A stretch of 64,000 nt of DNA from an uncultured Aquimarina sp. (GCA_947495425.1 CANLYR010000004.1:1-64000); one strand, 5' to 3'. Numbered from the stretch's first letter, positions 6,986 through 16,595 are shown. The notes: a model not told the origin generated them from the letters alone. Numbers and translations are program-made.

Positions 6986-9698
6986 ATTTCATAAATATTT
7001 TAAAGGTTGTACCCTCGTTAACTTTACTCTCAACTTCAATTCTGCCACCAAGTGCCTCTACCTGATTTTTAGTTATAAATAATCCTATGCCTCGAGCTTC
7101 TTTATTATTATGAAAAGTTTTGTACATCCCAAATAATTTTGCGTGATGCTTGTCTAGATCAATCCCTAAACCGTTATCCTCTATACTAAGTACAACAAAT
7201 TCATCTTGCTTATACGCATTTAAGATCACGTAGCTATCCCTTTCCTCGAATCTATATTTAACACCATTCGTAATAAAATTTAAAATAATACTATCCACAT
7301 ATGCGGGTATACCTAAAACATCTGTTTCTGGAGACACCAGGTTTTCAATTCTAACTCCTGCACCTTTAGCTATTACTTTAACACTCGAAATCACCTTATC
7401 AATACTCTGCTTAAGATTGATTTTTTTTAAATTATCTTCTACTTTGCTACTCATTAAAACTACTTGATTAAGATGATTAATCGTTTCAGATAAATTATCT
7501 GAGGCCCCTCTCAACAAACTAATAATTTCGTTTTCTGACCGATCAGGATTTTCTTGAAGATAAAGACTAAGAAGCATACTAAAGTTTCCAGAATGCGATT
7601 TCAAATTATGTGAGACAATATGAGCAAAGTTCATTAATCTCTTATTCTGACCATTGGCTACAGCCAGTAATGACCTTATCTCGGTTTCTACTTTTTTAAG
7701 TTCAGTTATTTCTGCAGCTACTCCTAAATACCCAATAATGATGTCATTTTCTTTGATAGGCGTTACGGTTACCTGTACCGGGAATTGAGTTCCATCTTTA
7801 CGAACATGAGTCCATTCTCTTGTATCAAATTTATTCCTTTTGGGAAGTGCTGTAAATACATCAAACCCTGAAATATCTTCTTTAAGCTCGGCAGACAATT
7901 CCTTACCTCTTTCTATAATTTCAGACTCTAGATGAATAATGGCTGCAGAATGTTTAGAAATCATTTCTTCTTTAGTATACCCAAGAAGATTTTCTGCTCC
8001 TTTGTTAAAAGTAGTAATCATCCCTTTTGTATCTGTACCTATGATACTAACTTGTGTGCTGGCTTCTAACAATCCTTCTAAACGTACAAGTGTGTTTTGC
8101 AACTTTTCACTTGTCTCTATTCTTGGGGTGATATCTGTGATTTGTGCAATGAAGTGTAAAGGCGCTTCGTTCTCGTCTCTCAATAATGAAACCGATAAGA
8201 TGGCATGAACAGAGGCTCCGCTTTTATGTAAATATCTTTTTTCAATAGTACAAAACGATCTCTTTCCTTCGACTAATTCAGTTACAAGGTGTAAATCTAC
8301 TTCGAGATCATCAGGATGAGTTATATCCTTGAATGTGAGGTCTTTAAGTTCTTCTGAGGTGTATCCGACCATGTCACATAAAGCCTTATTCACTTCTAAC
8401 CATTTCCCTTCCATATCCAAAATGCCCATACCTGTTGCAGCATTTTCAAAATTACCTCTAAATTTTTGCTCACTTATTTTGAGCTTGATTTCAATTTCTT
8501 TTGCTTTGGTTATATCGGTGGTAAGCATAATTACACCACCTACTGTATTATTGTCCTTGTACCAGGGATGTAACTCCCAAGCGATCCACTGTACAGATCC
8601 ATCTTCTCTTACAAATTTATCCTCATCACTACGCAACACTTTACCACCAAGGCAATCCTGATGATCTTTTTTCCACACCTCTCCTATCTCTGGAAAAATT
8701 TCATAATGTGATTTTCCTATAATATCCTCTTGTTTTATCTTAAAATCGATTTTCCATTTTTTTGAATGTGCTATATAACACATATTGCTATCTAACATAG
8801 CAATTGCACTAGGAGCTTGTTCTATAAAAAGTTTATGACGTGAAAGCTCTTTTTTCTGTCGTGTAATTTCCTGATGCGAACCAATCATCCATTCTGGTTC
8901 GCCATCTGCAGTTCTACTAACTACTTTACCTCGATCTAACACCCATATCCAATCCCCATTTCTATGCCTAATTCTCGCTTCACATTCATAAAAGGGCATC
9001 TTACCATCAAAATGATTTCGTAAAGCATTTTCTGACTTTTCTATATCGTCGGGATGTATGCTATTAGTCCATGTTTTTATTGAAACAGGTTCTAGTTCAA
9101 GAAGCGAATATCCCATGATCTCTGCCCAACGTTCATTAAAAATAGTTTCTCCGGTTTGCACATTCCATTCCCAAGTACCAATATTGGTACCCTTTATAAT
9201 ATGTTCATAGTGCTCTACCTGTCTTTTTAATTGTAATTCTGCTTTTTTCAGCTTAGTCACATCAGTATGTGCGCCTAACATTCTTGTAGGTTTGCCATTA
9301 TTATCCCTGATCACTATCCCTTTGCAGTGAATCCAAACCGTATGTCCTAACTTATGCTCATATCGCACAATTTGATCATAAGGATAAGACGAATCATCAC
9401 AATGCTTTTTGAAATTTTTGAGTGCTACATCAAGATCATCATGATTTATTATTTCTTGCCATGCAGAAGCTTTATGTGGCATCTCGTCGGGATTATACCC
9501 TAATGTAACCCAAAATTTTGGATTCATCCATTCATTTTCGGGGTTTTCTAAATCCCAAAACCAAAGTCCATCTAAAGCAGATTTTTGAATAAAATCGAAT
9601 ACAGATTCTTCTTCTTTAATTAAAGTGTATAATTCTCTCTTTAAATAATTCTCTTCATATACAACAGTAAGTAGGGACCGAGCAGAGTTTTCGTACAT
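6969..9698 (-). CDS. Multi-PAS sensor histidine kinase
   Basis: 909 residues with no membrane helix, hence cytoplasmic. Five PAS/PAC modules can be read (about 40-148, 165-282, 290-398, 410-528 and 540-668). A short coiled coil leads to a HisKA-like segment with His697 (FAHIVSHNLKSH) and an HATPase domain (FITNGVKY, IEDNGLGI, GIGLFITK). PAS domains sense redox, light or small ligands; which is not readable here. The partner receiver overlaps its 3' end. A run of eight C (sense strand) sits 18-25 bases before the ATG, an unusual homopolymer in this AT-rich region. Confidence 0.9.
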   Translation of the reverse strand: MYENSARSLLTVVYEENYLKRELYTLIKEEESVFDFIQKSALDGLWFWDLENPENEWMNPKFWVTLGYNPDEMPHKASAWQEIINHDDLDVALKNFKKHCDDSSYPYDQIVRYEHKLGHTVWIHCKGIVIRDNNGKPTRMLGAHTDVTKLKKAELQLKRQVEHYEHIIKGTNIGTWEWNVQTGETIFNERWAEIMGYSLLELEPVSIKTWTNSIHPDDIEKSENALRNHFDGKMPFYECEARIRHRNGDWIWVLDRGKVVSRTADGEPEWMIGSHQEITRQKKELSRHKLFIEQAPSAIAMLDSNMCYIAHSKKWKIDFKIKQEDIIGKSHYEIFPEIGEVWKKDHQDCLGGKVLRSDEDKFVREDGSVQWIAWELHPWYKDNNTVGGVIMLTTDITKAKEIEIKLKISEQKFRGNFENAATGMGILDMEGKWLEVNKALCDMVGYTSEELKDLTFKDITHPDDLEVDLHLVTELVEGKRSFCTIEKRYLHKSGASVHAILSVSLLRDENEAPLHFIAQITDITPRIETSEKLQNTLVRLEGLLEASTQVSIIGTDTKGMITTFNKGAENLLGYTKEEMISKHSAAIIHLESEIIERGKELSAELKEDISGFDVFTALPKRNKFDTREWTHVRKDGTQFPVQVTVTPIKENDIIIGYLGVAAEITELKKVETEIRSLLAVANGQNKRLMNFAHIVSHNLKSHSGNFSMLLSLYLQENPDRSENEIISLLRGASDNLSETINHLNQVVLMSSKVEDNLKKINLKQSIDKVISSVKVIAKGAGVRIENLVSPETDVLGIPAYVDSIILNFITNGVKYRFEERDSYVILNAYKQDEFVVLSIEDNGLGIDLDKHHAKLFGMYKTFHNNKEARGIGLFITKNQVEALGGRIEVESKVNEGTTFKIFMKYEKEN

Positions 9699-9715
9699 AT
9701 CTTAATTTTCATATT

Positions 9716-9723
9716 GGGGGGGG
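9716..9723. repeat. G8/C8 homopolymer in kinase leader
   Basis: Eight consecutive G on the plus strand, C on the sense strand of the downstream kinase, 18-25 bases upstream of its ATG. Such tracts are slippage-prone, so a change in length could alter the leader and expression of the kinase. Confidence 0.6.
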
Positions 9724-10308
9724 TAATTTTAATTTAAATTTATGATTTTATTAGCTAATTTATTTCCTAAAATCACTCAATATATTTACGTTTTAACCGT
9801 AATTTTAAGTTTTTTTTAGACTATTATCTGATTGACTTATTTACCTATCATGTCTTACAACACTTATAGACAAAGGCTTATATAAGATTTCAAAATCAAA
9901 AAAATCGCTAGCTGTTTCAAAAAAAGTATAGGATAAATTCTTAAAAAAAATACAAAAAAAGTCAATTTTTAACGTATATGAGTTAATATTCTTGAGGAAT
10001 TCCGTAATAATCTTTATGGAAACCCTTATTTTTTACCAAATAATAACATTTATTTACACCTTTTTATCTATGTATTTAGCTTTTTCATCGGAAAAAACGT
10101 CAACTATCGTCGTTTTCAAATAAAATTATGTGAGTAAAAGATTTAATTTCCCCGAAAAATGACATTCTTTCCTAAAGTTTAATTCTGGGAATTAGTTTTT
10201 ATGTGAATATATATTGATGACCATATATAACTCGCTGTGCTTTATGAAATATATAGTAAAGGAAAGCGCCCGTTCGAGTCATTTTTCATGATGAAATGAG
10301 AAAAAATT

Positions 10309-10352
10309 GTATCGAGAATAGCTTTTCGTATCCAAAATCCTATTCTCGATAC
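10309..10352. repeat. Inverted repeat, possibly a dispersed element
   Basis: The arms GTATCGAGAATAG (10309-10321) and CTATTCTCGATAC (10340-10352) are perfect 13-bp complements around an 18-nt spacer. A CTTCGGTCGAAG palindrome follows. The arrangement resembles short dispersed repeats of flavobacterial genomes; no second copy is evident in this window. Confidence 0.5.
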
Positions 10353-10624
10353 ACTTCTTCCTTCGGTCGAAGCACTCGAATAGACGAACTTTGAATAAAA
10401 CAGTCAAAATACACAACGGATATATAGTTAATGTTCATTCTAAAATTTTATACTAGTTCTACACTTTAATCATAATTGCAATACTTACAAAAATAGCTAA
10501 GACATGATTATCATTATCAAAAGAGTTAATCTTCAAATTTTTACAACACGCCTCACACATTCATTAGACTTAAATTTGAGTACATATTAATTAAACTATT
10601 TTATAAATTTAAAACCTATTATTT

Positions 10625-11188
10625 ATGTCACTAGAAAATAAAAAAATTGCTATTTTGGCAACTGATGGATTTGAAAAATCAGAACTTTTCGAACCTCTTA
10701 ATGCTTTGAAAAAAGAAAACGCCACAGTTCATATCATCTCTGTAAAAGAAGGTGAAATAAAAAGTTGGGAAAGCAACAATTGGGGTGAGACCATACAAGT
10801 CGATAAACTTGTGCAAGATGCTAATGAATCAGACTATAATGCGTTAGTGCTACCTGGAGGAGTTGCTAATCCTGATGTCTTAAGAACTCATGACGATGCA
10901 CTCCAATTTATCAGAGACTTCTTTAAAAATAATAAACCTGTTGCGGCTATTTGTCATGCACCCTGGTTACTAATTAGTGCAGAAGTTATCGAAAACAGAA
11001 AAGTAACTTCTTATCATAGTATTAAAGATGATGTTGTGAATGCAGGAGCACACTGGCAAGATGAAGAAGTTGTAGTAGATAGTGGTCTTGTAACCAGTAG
11101 AAATCCTGAAGATTTACCAGCCTTTATCGACAAAATTATTGAGGAGGTAAAAGAAGGAAAGCATGAAGACCAGGTCTTGAATGCATAA
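10625..11188 (+). CDS. DJ-1/PfpI-family (YhbO-like) class I amidotransferase-fold protein
   Basis: 187 residues with the PfpI fold. The nucleophile elbow AICHAPW holds Cys110 and His111, and the conserved acidic partner is Glu17 (DGFEKSE). Oxyanion-region motif LVLPGGVANPD is at 75-84. Relatives act as stress proteins, proposed to be proteases, deglycases or glyoxalases; the exact activity is disputed. A clear terminator follows its stop, so it is a single-gene unit. A broken member of the wider superfamily lies at 13968-14647. Confidence 0.9.
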   Translation: MSLENKKIAILATDGFEKSELFEPLNALKKENATVHIISVKEGEIKSWESNNWGETIQVDKLVQDANESDYNALVLPGGVANPDVLRTHDDALQFIRDFFKNNKPVAAICHAPWLLISAEVIENRKVTSYHSIKDDVVNAGAHWQDEEVVVDSGLVTSRNPEDLPAFIDKIIEEVKEGKHEDQVLNA

Positions 11189-11213
11189 TTGCCTTACATA
11201 CGACAAAAATTAT

Positions 11214-11249
11214 AACAATAAAAAGTGATCTCCCTCACTTTTTATTGTT
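11214..11249 (+). terminator. Intrinsic terminator after PfpI-like gene
   Basis: 15-bp perfect arms (11214-11228 and 11235-11249) enclose TCTCCC and are followed by TTTTATG. It lies 26 bases after the stop codon. The AT-rich stem base gives T-runs in both directions. Confidence 0.85.
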
Positions 11250-11474
11250 TTTATGTTACATACTTCAATACAATATATATTAGCATCATCAAATTGTTGA
11301 TTACTGAATGAGTTAACATACCTCTCGATTGTATCAATCAAAAAATAACTATCGCCTTAACTTTATAAAAAAAGCAAATTGCTAATTAGCAACAGGTTTT
11401 TACTTGACGCTACAGATTAGTAAAATACCGTCATTAATTTGAACAAATAAGATTTAACAAACACATGCATTAAA

Positions 11475-12119
11475 ATGAAAAATACAATGGCTAAAGAAAA
11501 AGAAAAGAGTACAAAATTTAATATAATACCTATTTTAAGTGAGCGATATAGTCCAAGAACTTTTTCTGACACTCCAGTATCAGAAACAGAGTTGAGAACA
11601 CTTTTTGAAGCGGGTCGATGGGCTCCTAGTTCTTATAATAGACAACCATGGAGAATCATATGGGGAATTAAAGGAAGTAAAACCTACGATCGTATTTTAG
11701 ATTGCTTGAGTGAGTTTAATCAGTCTTGGGCCGTTAATGCTCCAGTACTTTTATTAAATGCCTTTAAAAAAACTACCGATGATGGTGATGAAAATTTTCA
11801 TGCGCTTCATGATTTAGGTCTTTTTATGGGTAATGTTACAGCCCAGGCGCAACATCAAGGTATCGCTCTTCACCAAATGGCAGGAGTTGATTATGAAAAA
11901 GCTAAAAAAGAATTTAATTTTCCCGATGAGTATCATGTAGCAACGGCCGTTGCAATTGGATATTATGGCGGATCAATAGAAGATCTTCCAGAAGATTTAA
12001 GAGCTGATGAAAATCCCGAAAACAGAACTCGTAAAATGCAACGAGAATTCACATTTAATGGAGATTTCATGGATGATCTTGGATTAAACTCTTCTAATCA
12101 GGAAACATTAAAAAACTGA
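11475..12119 (+). CDS. Nitroreductase-family FMN oxidoreductase
   Basis: 214 residues of the nitroreductase fold. The FMN-binding segment SERYSPRTF is at about 23-31 and the second contact WAPSSYNRQPW at about 49-59. GYYGG near 166-170 is the usual C-terminal flavin loop. These homodimeric enzymes reduce nitro, quinone or enone substrates with NAD(P)H. The next gene, a dinucleotide-binding oxidoreductase now interrupted by a stop, begins 5 bases downstream, so they form an operon. ATG at 11487 is an alternative start. Confidence 0.88.
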   Translation: MKNTMAKEKEKSTKFNIIPILSERYSPRTFSDTPVSETELRTLFEAGRWAPSSYNRQPWRIIWGIKGSKTYDRILDCLSEFNQSWAVNAPVLLLNAFKKTTDDGDENFHALHDLGLFMGNVTAQAQHQGIALHQMAGVDYEKAKKEFNFPDEYHVATAVAIGYYGGSIEDLPEDLRADENPENRTRKMQREFTFNGDFMDDLGLNSSNQETLKN

Positions 12120-12124
12120 ATAAT

Positions 12125-12754
12125 ATGAAAATAGGCATAATTGGCAGTGGTAATATTGGAGGAAGTTTAGGAAAACATTGGGCAAAAGCCGGTCATGAAG
12201 TTATTTTTAGCTCTCGACATCCCGAAAAATTAAATGATTTAGTTAATCAATCAGATGGTAATGCTAAAGCAGTAAGTATTAAAGAAGCCTTTGAAGCCAA
12301 CGCCGATGTCTATTTGTTGGCAATGCCCTTTAAGGCTATTGATAAACTTTCTGAATTGTATGCTGGCGAATACGGAAATAAAATTATTATCGATGCCACA
12401 AATCCTTATCCAGAAAGAGATGGAGCTATGGCACAAGAAGTGAGAGATTCTAATAGCAACGCATCAGAGTATACTGCCATGAAATTTAACACTGCCAAAA
12501 CTTCTAAAGCATTTAATACAATTTATGCCGACCATCTAAAAAATAAAGCATTCTAAGATGCTCAAAAATTAGCTATCCCATATGCAGCACAAGATGAAGA
12601 AAGTAGACAAATAACGCAACAACTAATTGAAGATATAGGGTTTGATGCCGTGTATGTTGGAGATTTGACAAGAACTAAAATCATGGATCCGGATCAAAAA
12701 ATTTATGCTAAATCGATGCAAAGAAATGAATTAGAACAATTAATCAATAGTTGA
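12125..12754 (+). pseudogene. NADPH-dependent F420-reductase-like gene interrupted by in-frame TAA
   Basis: Reading from ATG 12125, the protein has the GxGxxG dinucleotide fold (IGSGNIGGS) and family motifs (LAMPFKAI, DATNPYPERDG, KAFNT). Codon 144 is TAA at 12554-12556. The same frame then continues for 65 codons (DAQKLAIPYAAQDEE... to NELEQLINS) with normal family C-terminal features, ending in TGA at 12754. The full product would be about 209 residues. A single CAA-to-TAA change explains it. The first 143 residues could still be made, lacking the C-terminal part. It could also be a sequencing error. Confidence 0.85.
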
Positions 12755-12784
12755 TTGATTGAAATATATTAATTAAAATACTTA

Positions 12785-13180
12785 ATGATGAAAACTATCC
12801 TAAAGCTACTAATAGTAATGTTGACGATTTCTGGATTTTCTCAGAATCCAATTACACAAAATTCGGACTATCCAGAATTAGAAAAGGAAGCAAAAGAGTT
12901 GACCAAAAAATATAATAATCAATTAGCGCTTAGAGGTAAGCAAATCAATTTATTTGAAATCAAAGTAGAAGAGTTCCTTATCAATGAGCAAAAGATTAGA
13001 AACAGCAATACTCTATCTACAGAACAAAAACTTATAGAATTACAAAAAAATAGCGCCGTAGAAACTGCAGATATGGGAGATATTCTTACAAGAGCCCAGT
13101 TAAAACTCTACAAGAAATTAAAACAGGAATATCAACCTATAGCACCTGTAGTTGTAAGGAAGGCAACCGACCATAAGTAA
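12785..13180 (+). CDS. Exported hypothetical protein
   Basis: 131 residues with a signal peptide (hydrophobic run 4-17, likely cut after GFSQ). The mature part is mostly charged and helical, rich in Lys, Glu and Gln (ELEKEAKELTKKY), resembling small periplasmic stress proteins. I do not recognise a family. Its stop codon overlaps the start of the next gene by one base (TAATG), so it is coupled to the deaminase-like gene. Confidence 0.7.
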   Translation: MMKTILKLLIVMLTISGFSQNPITQNSDYPELEKEAKELTKKYNNQLALRGKQINLFEIKVEEFLINEQKIRNSNTLSTEQKLIELQKNSAVETADMGDILTRAQLKLYKKLKQEYQPIAPVVVRKATDHK

Positions 13181-13626
13181 TGAATGATGCGCATATTAAC
13201 TTTATGCAGCAGGCGATTGCTTTAGCTAATAGAGGTAAAACCGAAGAAGGTGGCGGTCCCTTTGGAGCTGTTATTGTAAAAAAGGGTCATATTATTGCCA
13301 AAGCATACAATAAAGTACATAAAAAGAAAGATCTTACACAGCATGCAGAATTAGCAGTGATACAAAAAGCCTGTAAGGTTTTAAAAAGTAAAGATCTTTC
13401 AAAATGTATTTTGTATACTAGCTGTGAACCCTGTATGATGTGTCTTGGAGCATGTCATTGGGCAAGATTTTCTGCCATTTATTTTGGAGCTTCGGCTAAA
13501 GACGCAAAAAGATATGGGTATATATATTCTGATATCTTTTATGCCTCTGATAATAAGAAAAGACTCCAAGAATTTAATATGCATCAAATTATGCGTGATG
13601 AAGCCGTACATATTTGGAAAAACTAA
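13180..13626 (+). CDS. Guanine deaminase-like cytidine/nucleoside deaminase family enzyme
   Basis: 148 residues with the zinc deaminase motifs: His55 and Glu57 (HAELAV), and Cys85/Cys88 (SCEPCMMCLG). The C-terminal portion (KDAKRYGYIYSDIFYASDNKKR... MRDEAVHIW) resembles the tail of Bacillus-type guanine deaminases, which hydrolyse guanine to xanthine, more than tRNA adenosine deaminases. Substrate assignment is therefore moderate. Translation is coupled to the upstream gene through a TAATG overlap, and the HPF-like gene follows. Confidence 0.82.
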   Translation: MNDAHINFMQQAIALANRGKTEEGGGPFGAVIVKKGHIIAKAYNKVHKKKDLTQHAELAVIQKACKVLKSKDLSKCILYTSCEPCMMCLGACHWARFSAIYFGASAKDAKRYGYIYSDIFYASDNKKRLQEFNMHQIMRDEAVHIWKN

Positions 13627-13649
13627 TGTTAAAAAATAAATTAAATACT

Positions 13650-13949
13650 ATGAAAACAATTTTTGAATACGCAAATGTGAGTCAAAGTGACCGTCTTGAG
13701 TCTTATGCTCAAGAAAAATTAGATCATCTCGCAACAAAATATTCTTTTATAATTCGAGGAGATGTATTTTTAAAAAAAGAAAATAGAAGTGATGATACAG
13801 GGCATGTTTGCGGTATACGTTTAAGCGCACCTGGCCCCAGGTTATATGCATCTTCAGACGAGAAAAATTTTGAAGAATCCATTGCAGAAACTGTACGAGA
13901 TCTAGAAGATCAGCTACAGAAACGAAAAGATAAAATGAAAACATATTAA
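13650..13949 (+). CDS. Ribosome hibernation-promoting factor (short HPF/RaiA-like)
   Basis: 99 residues from ATG 13650. An in-frame TTG at 13614 would overlap the deaminase gene and adds residues unlike the family. The protein has the beta-alpha-beta-beta-beta-alpha HPF fold and ends in a charged helix (DLEDQLQKRKDKMK). These proteins bind the 30S subunit in starvation or stationary phase and stabilise inactive ribosomes. There is no long C-terminal dimerisation domain. The site in a stress gene run fits a protective role. Confidence 0.82.
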   Translation: MKTIFEYANVSQSDRLESYAQEKLDHLATKYSFIIRGDVFLKKENRSDDTGHVCGIRLSAPGPRLYASSDEKNFEESIAETVRDLEDQLQKRKDKMKTY

Positions 13950-13967
13950 TCATCAAATACTTCATAC

Positions 13968-14647
13968 ATGAAACTATTGTTTGTATTAACATCTCACGAT
14001 GAGCTTGGTGATACTGGTAAAAAAACAGGGTTTTGGATCGAAGAATTTGCTGCACCTTACTATTATCTTGCTGATAAAGGGCTGAAATAACACTGAAATC
14101 AACAAAAGGTGGGCAACCCCCTATAGATCCAAGTAGCGATACCCCAGAAAACCAGACAGAAGCTACACAACGTTTTCATAAGGATAAAGAGCTTCAAAAA
14201 AAATTAAGTAAAACCATTAAACTTACGGCAATAGATGAAAAAGATTACGACGCTGTTTTTTATCCTGGAGGACATGGGCCATTATGGGATCTTGCAGATG
14301 ACAAAAAATCGATTCAGCTGCTGCAAGCATTTTACGAAGGTAATAAACCTACAGCTTTAGTATGCCATGCACCTGCAGCCTTAAAAAATGTAAAAACCAG
14401 TACCGGGGAATATCTCGTGAAAGACAAAAAAGTAACCGGTTTTACTAACAGTGAGGAAGAAGCTATAGCGTTGAAAGATGTTGTTCCTTTTCTCGTAGAA
14501 GATATGTTAAAAGAAAATGGAGGAACATATAGCAGAACAGAAGACTGGAAACCTTATACCGTACAAGACGGTAATTTGATAACAGGACAAAACCCAGCAT
14601 CTTCAGAAGAAGTAGCAGAGAAACTTTTTAAGATGCTGAAAAATTAA
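13968..14647 (+). pseudogene. Frameshifted DJ-1/HchA-like type 1 glutamine amidotransferase gene
   Basis: ATG 13968 opens MKLLFVLTSHDELGDTGKKT, typical of the HchA/DJ-1-like group, but the frame stops at TAA 14088-14090. The homology continues in another frame from 14081 (AEITLKSTKGGQPPIDP) to TAA at 14647. That frame includes FYPGGHGPLWDL and the nucleophile elbow LVCHAPAAL. The break falls at a GGG (14079-14081) where family alignment needs one more base, so a one-base deletion in a short G run is the simplest explanation. The repaired product would be about 226 residues. Confidence 0.85.
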
Positions 14648-14895
14648 AGTTTCTGAGTTTTGAAAATGATGATAAATGATTACTTCATGAAATAAAATCA
14701 CCTTATAAAATATTAATGTTTGGTGCGAATTTATTTCAATTCTTAGAAATACAAAAACATGATATTTTCAAAGTTACTCTAGCGTATCTAAAGTAACTTT
14801 GAAATATTATTTTAATCATTTATGTCTATATTATATGCTTCAAAAATCGTAAACACACGCAATGTTTTTACAAGTTTAATGATCAAATATTTAAA

Positions 14896-15336
14896 ATGAA
14901 AATGTATAGTTTAGTGTATGAGTCGAATATGATTAAAACTTTAACCGATTTAGAGTTTCAAGAATTGATGCATACTTCCTATCTAAACAATTCTATACAT
15001 GATATCACAGGCATCCTTGTATTGTATAAACACAAATTTGTTCAAATTATAGAAGGAGAATCTTCTACTATTAAATCCCTTTATTCTAAAATCAATGTAG
15101 ACAAAAGACATCATAAAATTCGTTTGTTAGCCGAGGGGTATATTAATAAAAGAAGTTTTAGCGAATGGTTTATGGCATATTTTAATCCTTCAATTAGTAA
15201 TGACAATTTCACTACAGAAGGGGAATTAAAAAAATATCTCCTCGATTTCTTGAGTAAAGATACTTTGAGTAATAAAGTAGCTATAATGTTTTATCTTAAA
15301 ATCACAGAAATGTTCAAAAATCTGGACGAAGTCTAA
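14896..15336 (+). CDS. BLUF-domain blue-light photoreceptor
   Basis: 146 residues. The flavin-binding signalling residues have the exact BLUF spacing: Tyr8 (SLVYES), Asn32 (NNSIHDITGIL) and Gln50 (KFVQIIEG). The domain spans about 1-95 and is followed by a short helical cap (residues 105-146), with no GGDEF, EAL or other output domain. Short BLUF proteins act through partner proteins. The next gene is an AraC-type regulator on the same strand 233 bases away, and a phytochrome and heme oxygenase lie 7-10 kb downstream, suggesting a light-signalling region. Confidence 0.92.
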   Translation: MKMYSLVYESNMIKTLTDLEFQELMHTSYLNNSIHDITGILVLYKHKFVQIIEGESSTIKSLYSKINVDKRHHKIRLLAEGYINKRSFSEWFMAYFNPSISNDNFTTEGELKKYLLDFLSKDTLSNKVAIMFYLKITEMFKNLDEV

Positions 15337-15569
15337 AGATGTATGATAATCATATGTTAATAAAATATATAATCTCCATGCTAAACTAATTTAATTATAT
15401 ACATTTATTATGTAAATTTATTTTAATTGTAGAGTTATTTTAATTTTATATTAAAACACATCCTAAAATTATCAATCACTAATTTTTGAATGTTACACTA
15501 AAGCAGCATTAATGTTATTGCTAATATGCAATCTATCTATTAAAAGTCTTTATTTATGCATGTATTACA

Positions 15570-16595
15570 ATGGTAAATTCTGTAAATATTTCTGGTGAAA
15601 GTGTCATCAACCATATCAAACAAATAGCACAAAAGCTAGGTGCAACGGTAATACGTAAAAATAGAGAAAGTCTTTTGCAAATTCCTGGCAGTTTAGGGTC
15701 TGGATTTTTTAGAGCAACAGAGTTTTCATATGGTCTTAGCATCATAGAATTTAATGCTTTATTCAAATATCCTTTTGCGCTTCATACCACTAATGATAAT
15801 GCGACCTTAAAGCTGATTTTTAATTTACAAAATAATTTTGAATATTCTCCAAAGCCAAAACTCGAGTACACCATAGAAAAATATGACAGCGTTTTTCACT
15901 CTCTAAACTCTTCAAAAAATTGTTATTTTAAATTACCTGCTAATGCTTCTTTGTCAATTTTTGTTATCCTGATCGATAAAAATATATTTGAAAGCAAAAT
16001 AAAGGAGGTCGATATTGCCTTAGATCCGTTTTTGATAAAACTCTTTAAGGAATTAAAAGAAAAAAAATTCGTATACAACCAAAGTAAATTTAGCCTTTCT
16101 ACATCAAAACTAATTGAGGATTACAAAAATAATACGTTTACTGGTTTTATGAAGCATGTGTACCAAGAAGCAAAAATTAATGAAATCATTGTTAACTTTT
16201 TCAAACAATATGTTGATGATCAGCAACCCGATAAACAAATATTGCGTAAGTATACATTAAATCAAATTCACGATGCTGCAACCATAATTAATGCAGAGTT
16301 AGATAATCTTCCGAATATTAAAGTGATTGCAAATCGAGTTGGTTTATCACAAAATTTACTACAGAGCGGTTTTCGATACCAATTCGACTGTTCTGTTCAT
16401 GAATACATCTTAACATTAAAATTAAAAAGAGCAACCTACTTACTAGAAAATTCAGAATTAACTATAGCTGAGATAACCTTTGAAGTAGGAATAAACAGTA
16501 AAAGCTATTTTTCGAAGATTTTTAAAGAAAAATATGGCTTATCACCAAGAGCGTATAAAAAACAATATAAATTATCTCGTAGTTCTTTAGATTAA
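15570..16595 (+). CDS. AraC-type transcriptional regulator (paralogue 1)
   Basis: 341 residues. The N-terminal ~220 residues form a conserved, non-cupin-like sensor region shared with five other regulators here (GSGFFRATEFSYGLSIIEFN near 50-69). The C-terminal double HTH includes IKVIANRVGLSQNLLQSGF and the family signature GINSKSYFSKIFKEKYGLSP. It is closest to the paralogue at 57914-58957 (both have the EFGSG/SLGSG-type start and a DQQPDKQILRK or DLNEPDKRLILRQ linker). A receiver gene follows 46 bases later and the BLUF gene precedes it, so a role in light-dependent expression is plausible but inferred. Confidence 0.88.
   Translation: MVNSVNISGESVINHIKQIAQKLGATVIRKNRESLLQIPGSLGSGFFRATEFSYGLSIIEFNALFKYPFALHTTNDNATLKLIFNLQNNFEYSPKPKLEYTIEKYDSVFHSLNSSKNCYFKLPANASLSIFVILIDKNIFESKIKEVDIALDPFLIKLFKELKEKKFVYNQSKFSLSTSKLIEDYKNNTFTGFMKHVYQEAKINEIIVNFFKQYVDDQQPDKQILRKYTLNQIHDAATIINAELDNLPNIKVIANRVGLSQNLLQSGFRYQFDCSVHEYILTLKLKRATYLLENSELTIAEITFEVGINSKSYFSKIFKEKYGLSPRAYKKQYKLSRSSLD

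Larger units (their letters stand above)
9699..10624. other. Long intergenic region with G8 tract, inverted repeat and palindromic site
   Basis: About 925 bases between the multi-PAS kinase (minus) and a PfpI-like gene (plus), with no ORF I would support. It contains an 8-base G run at 9716-9723, a 13-bp inverted repeat at 10309-10352, a CTTCGGTCGAAG palindrome nearby, and a Fur-box-like stretch at 10500-10518. Confidence 0.6.

Noticed and set aside
7939..8661. Plus-strand ORFs inside the multi-PAS kinase
   Set aside because: They are opposite-strand frames of a strongly supported gene with no domain of their own.
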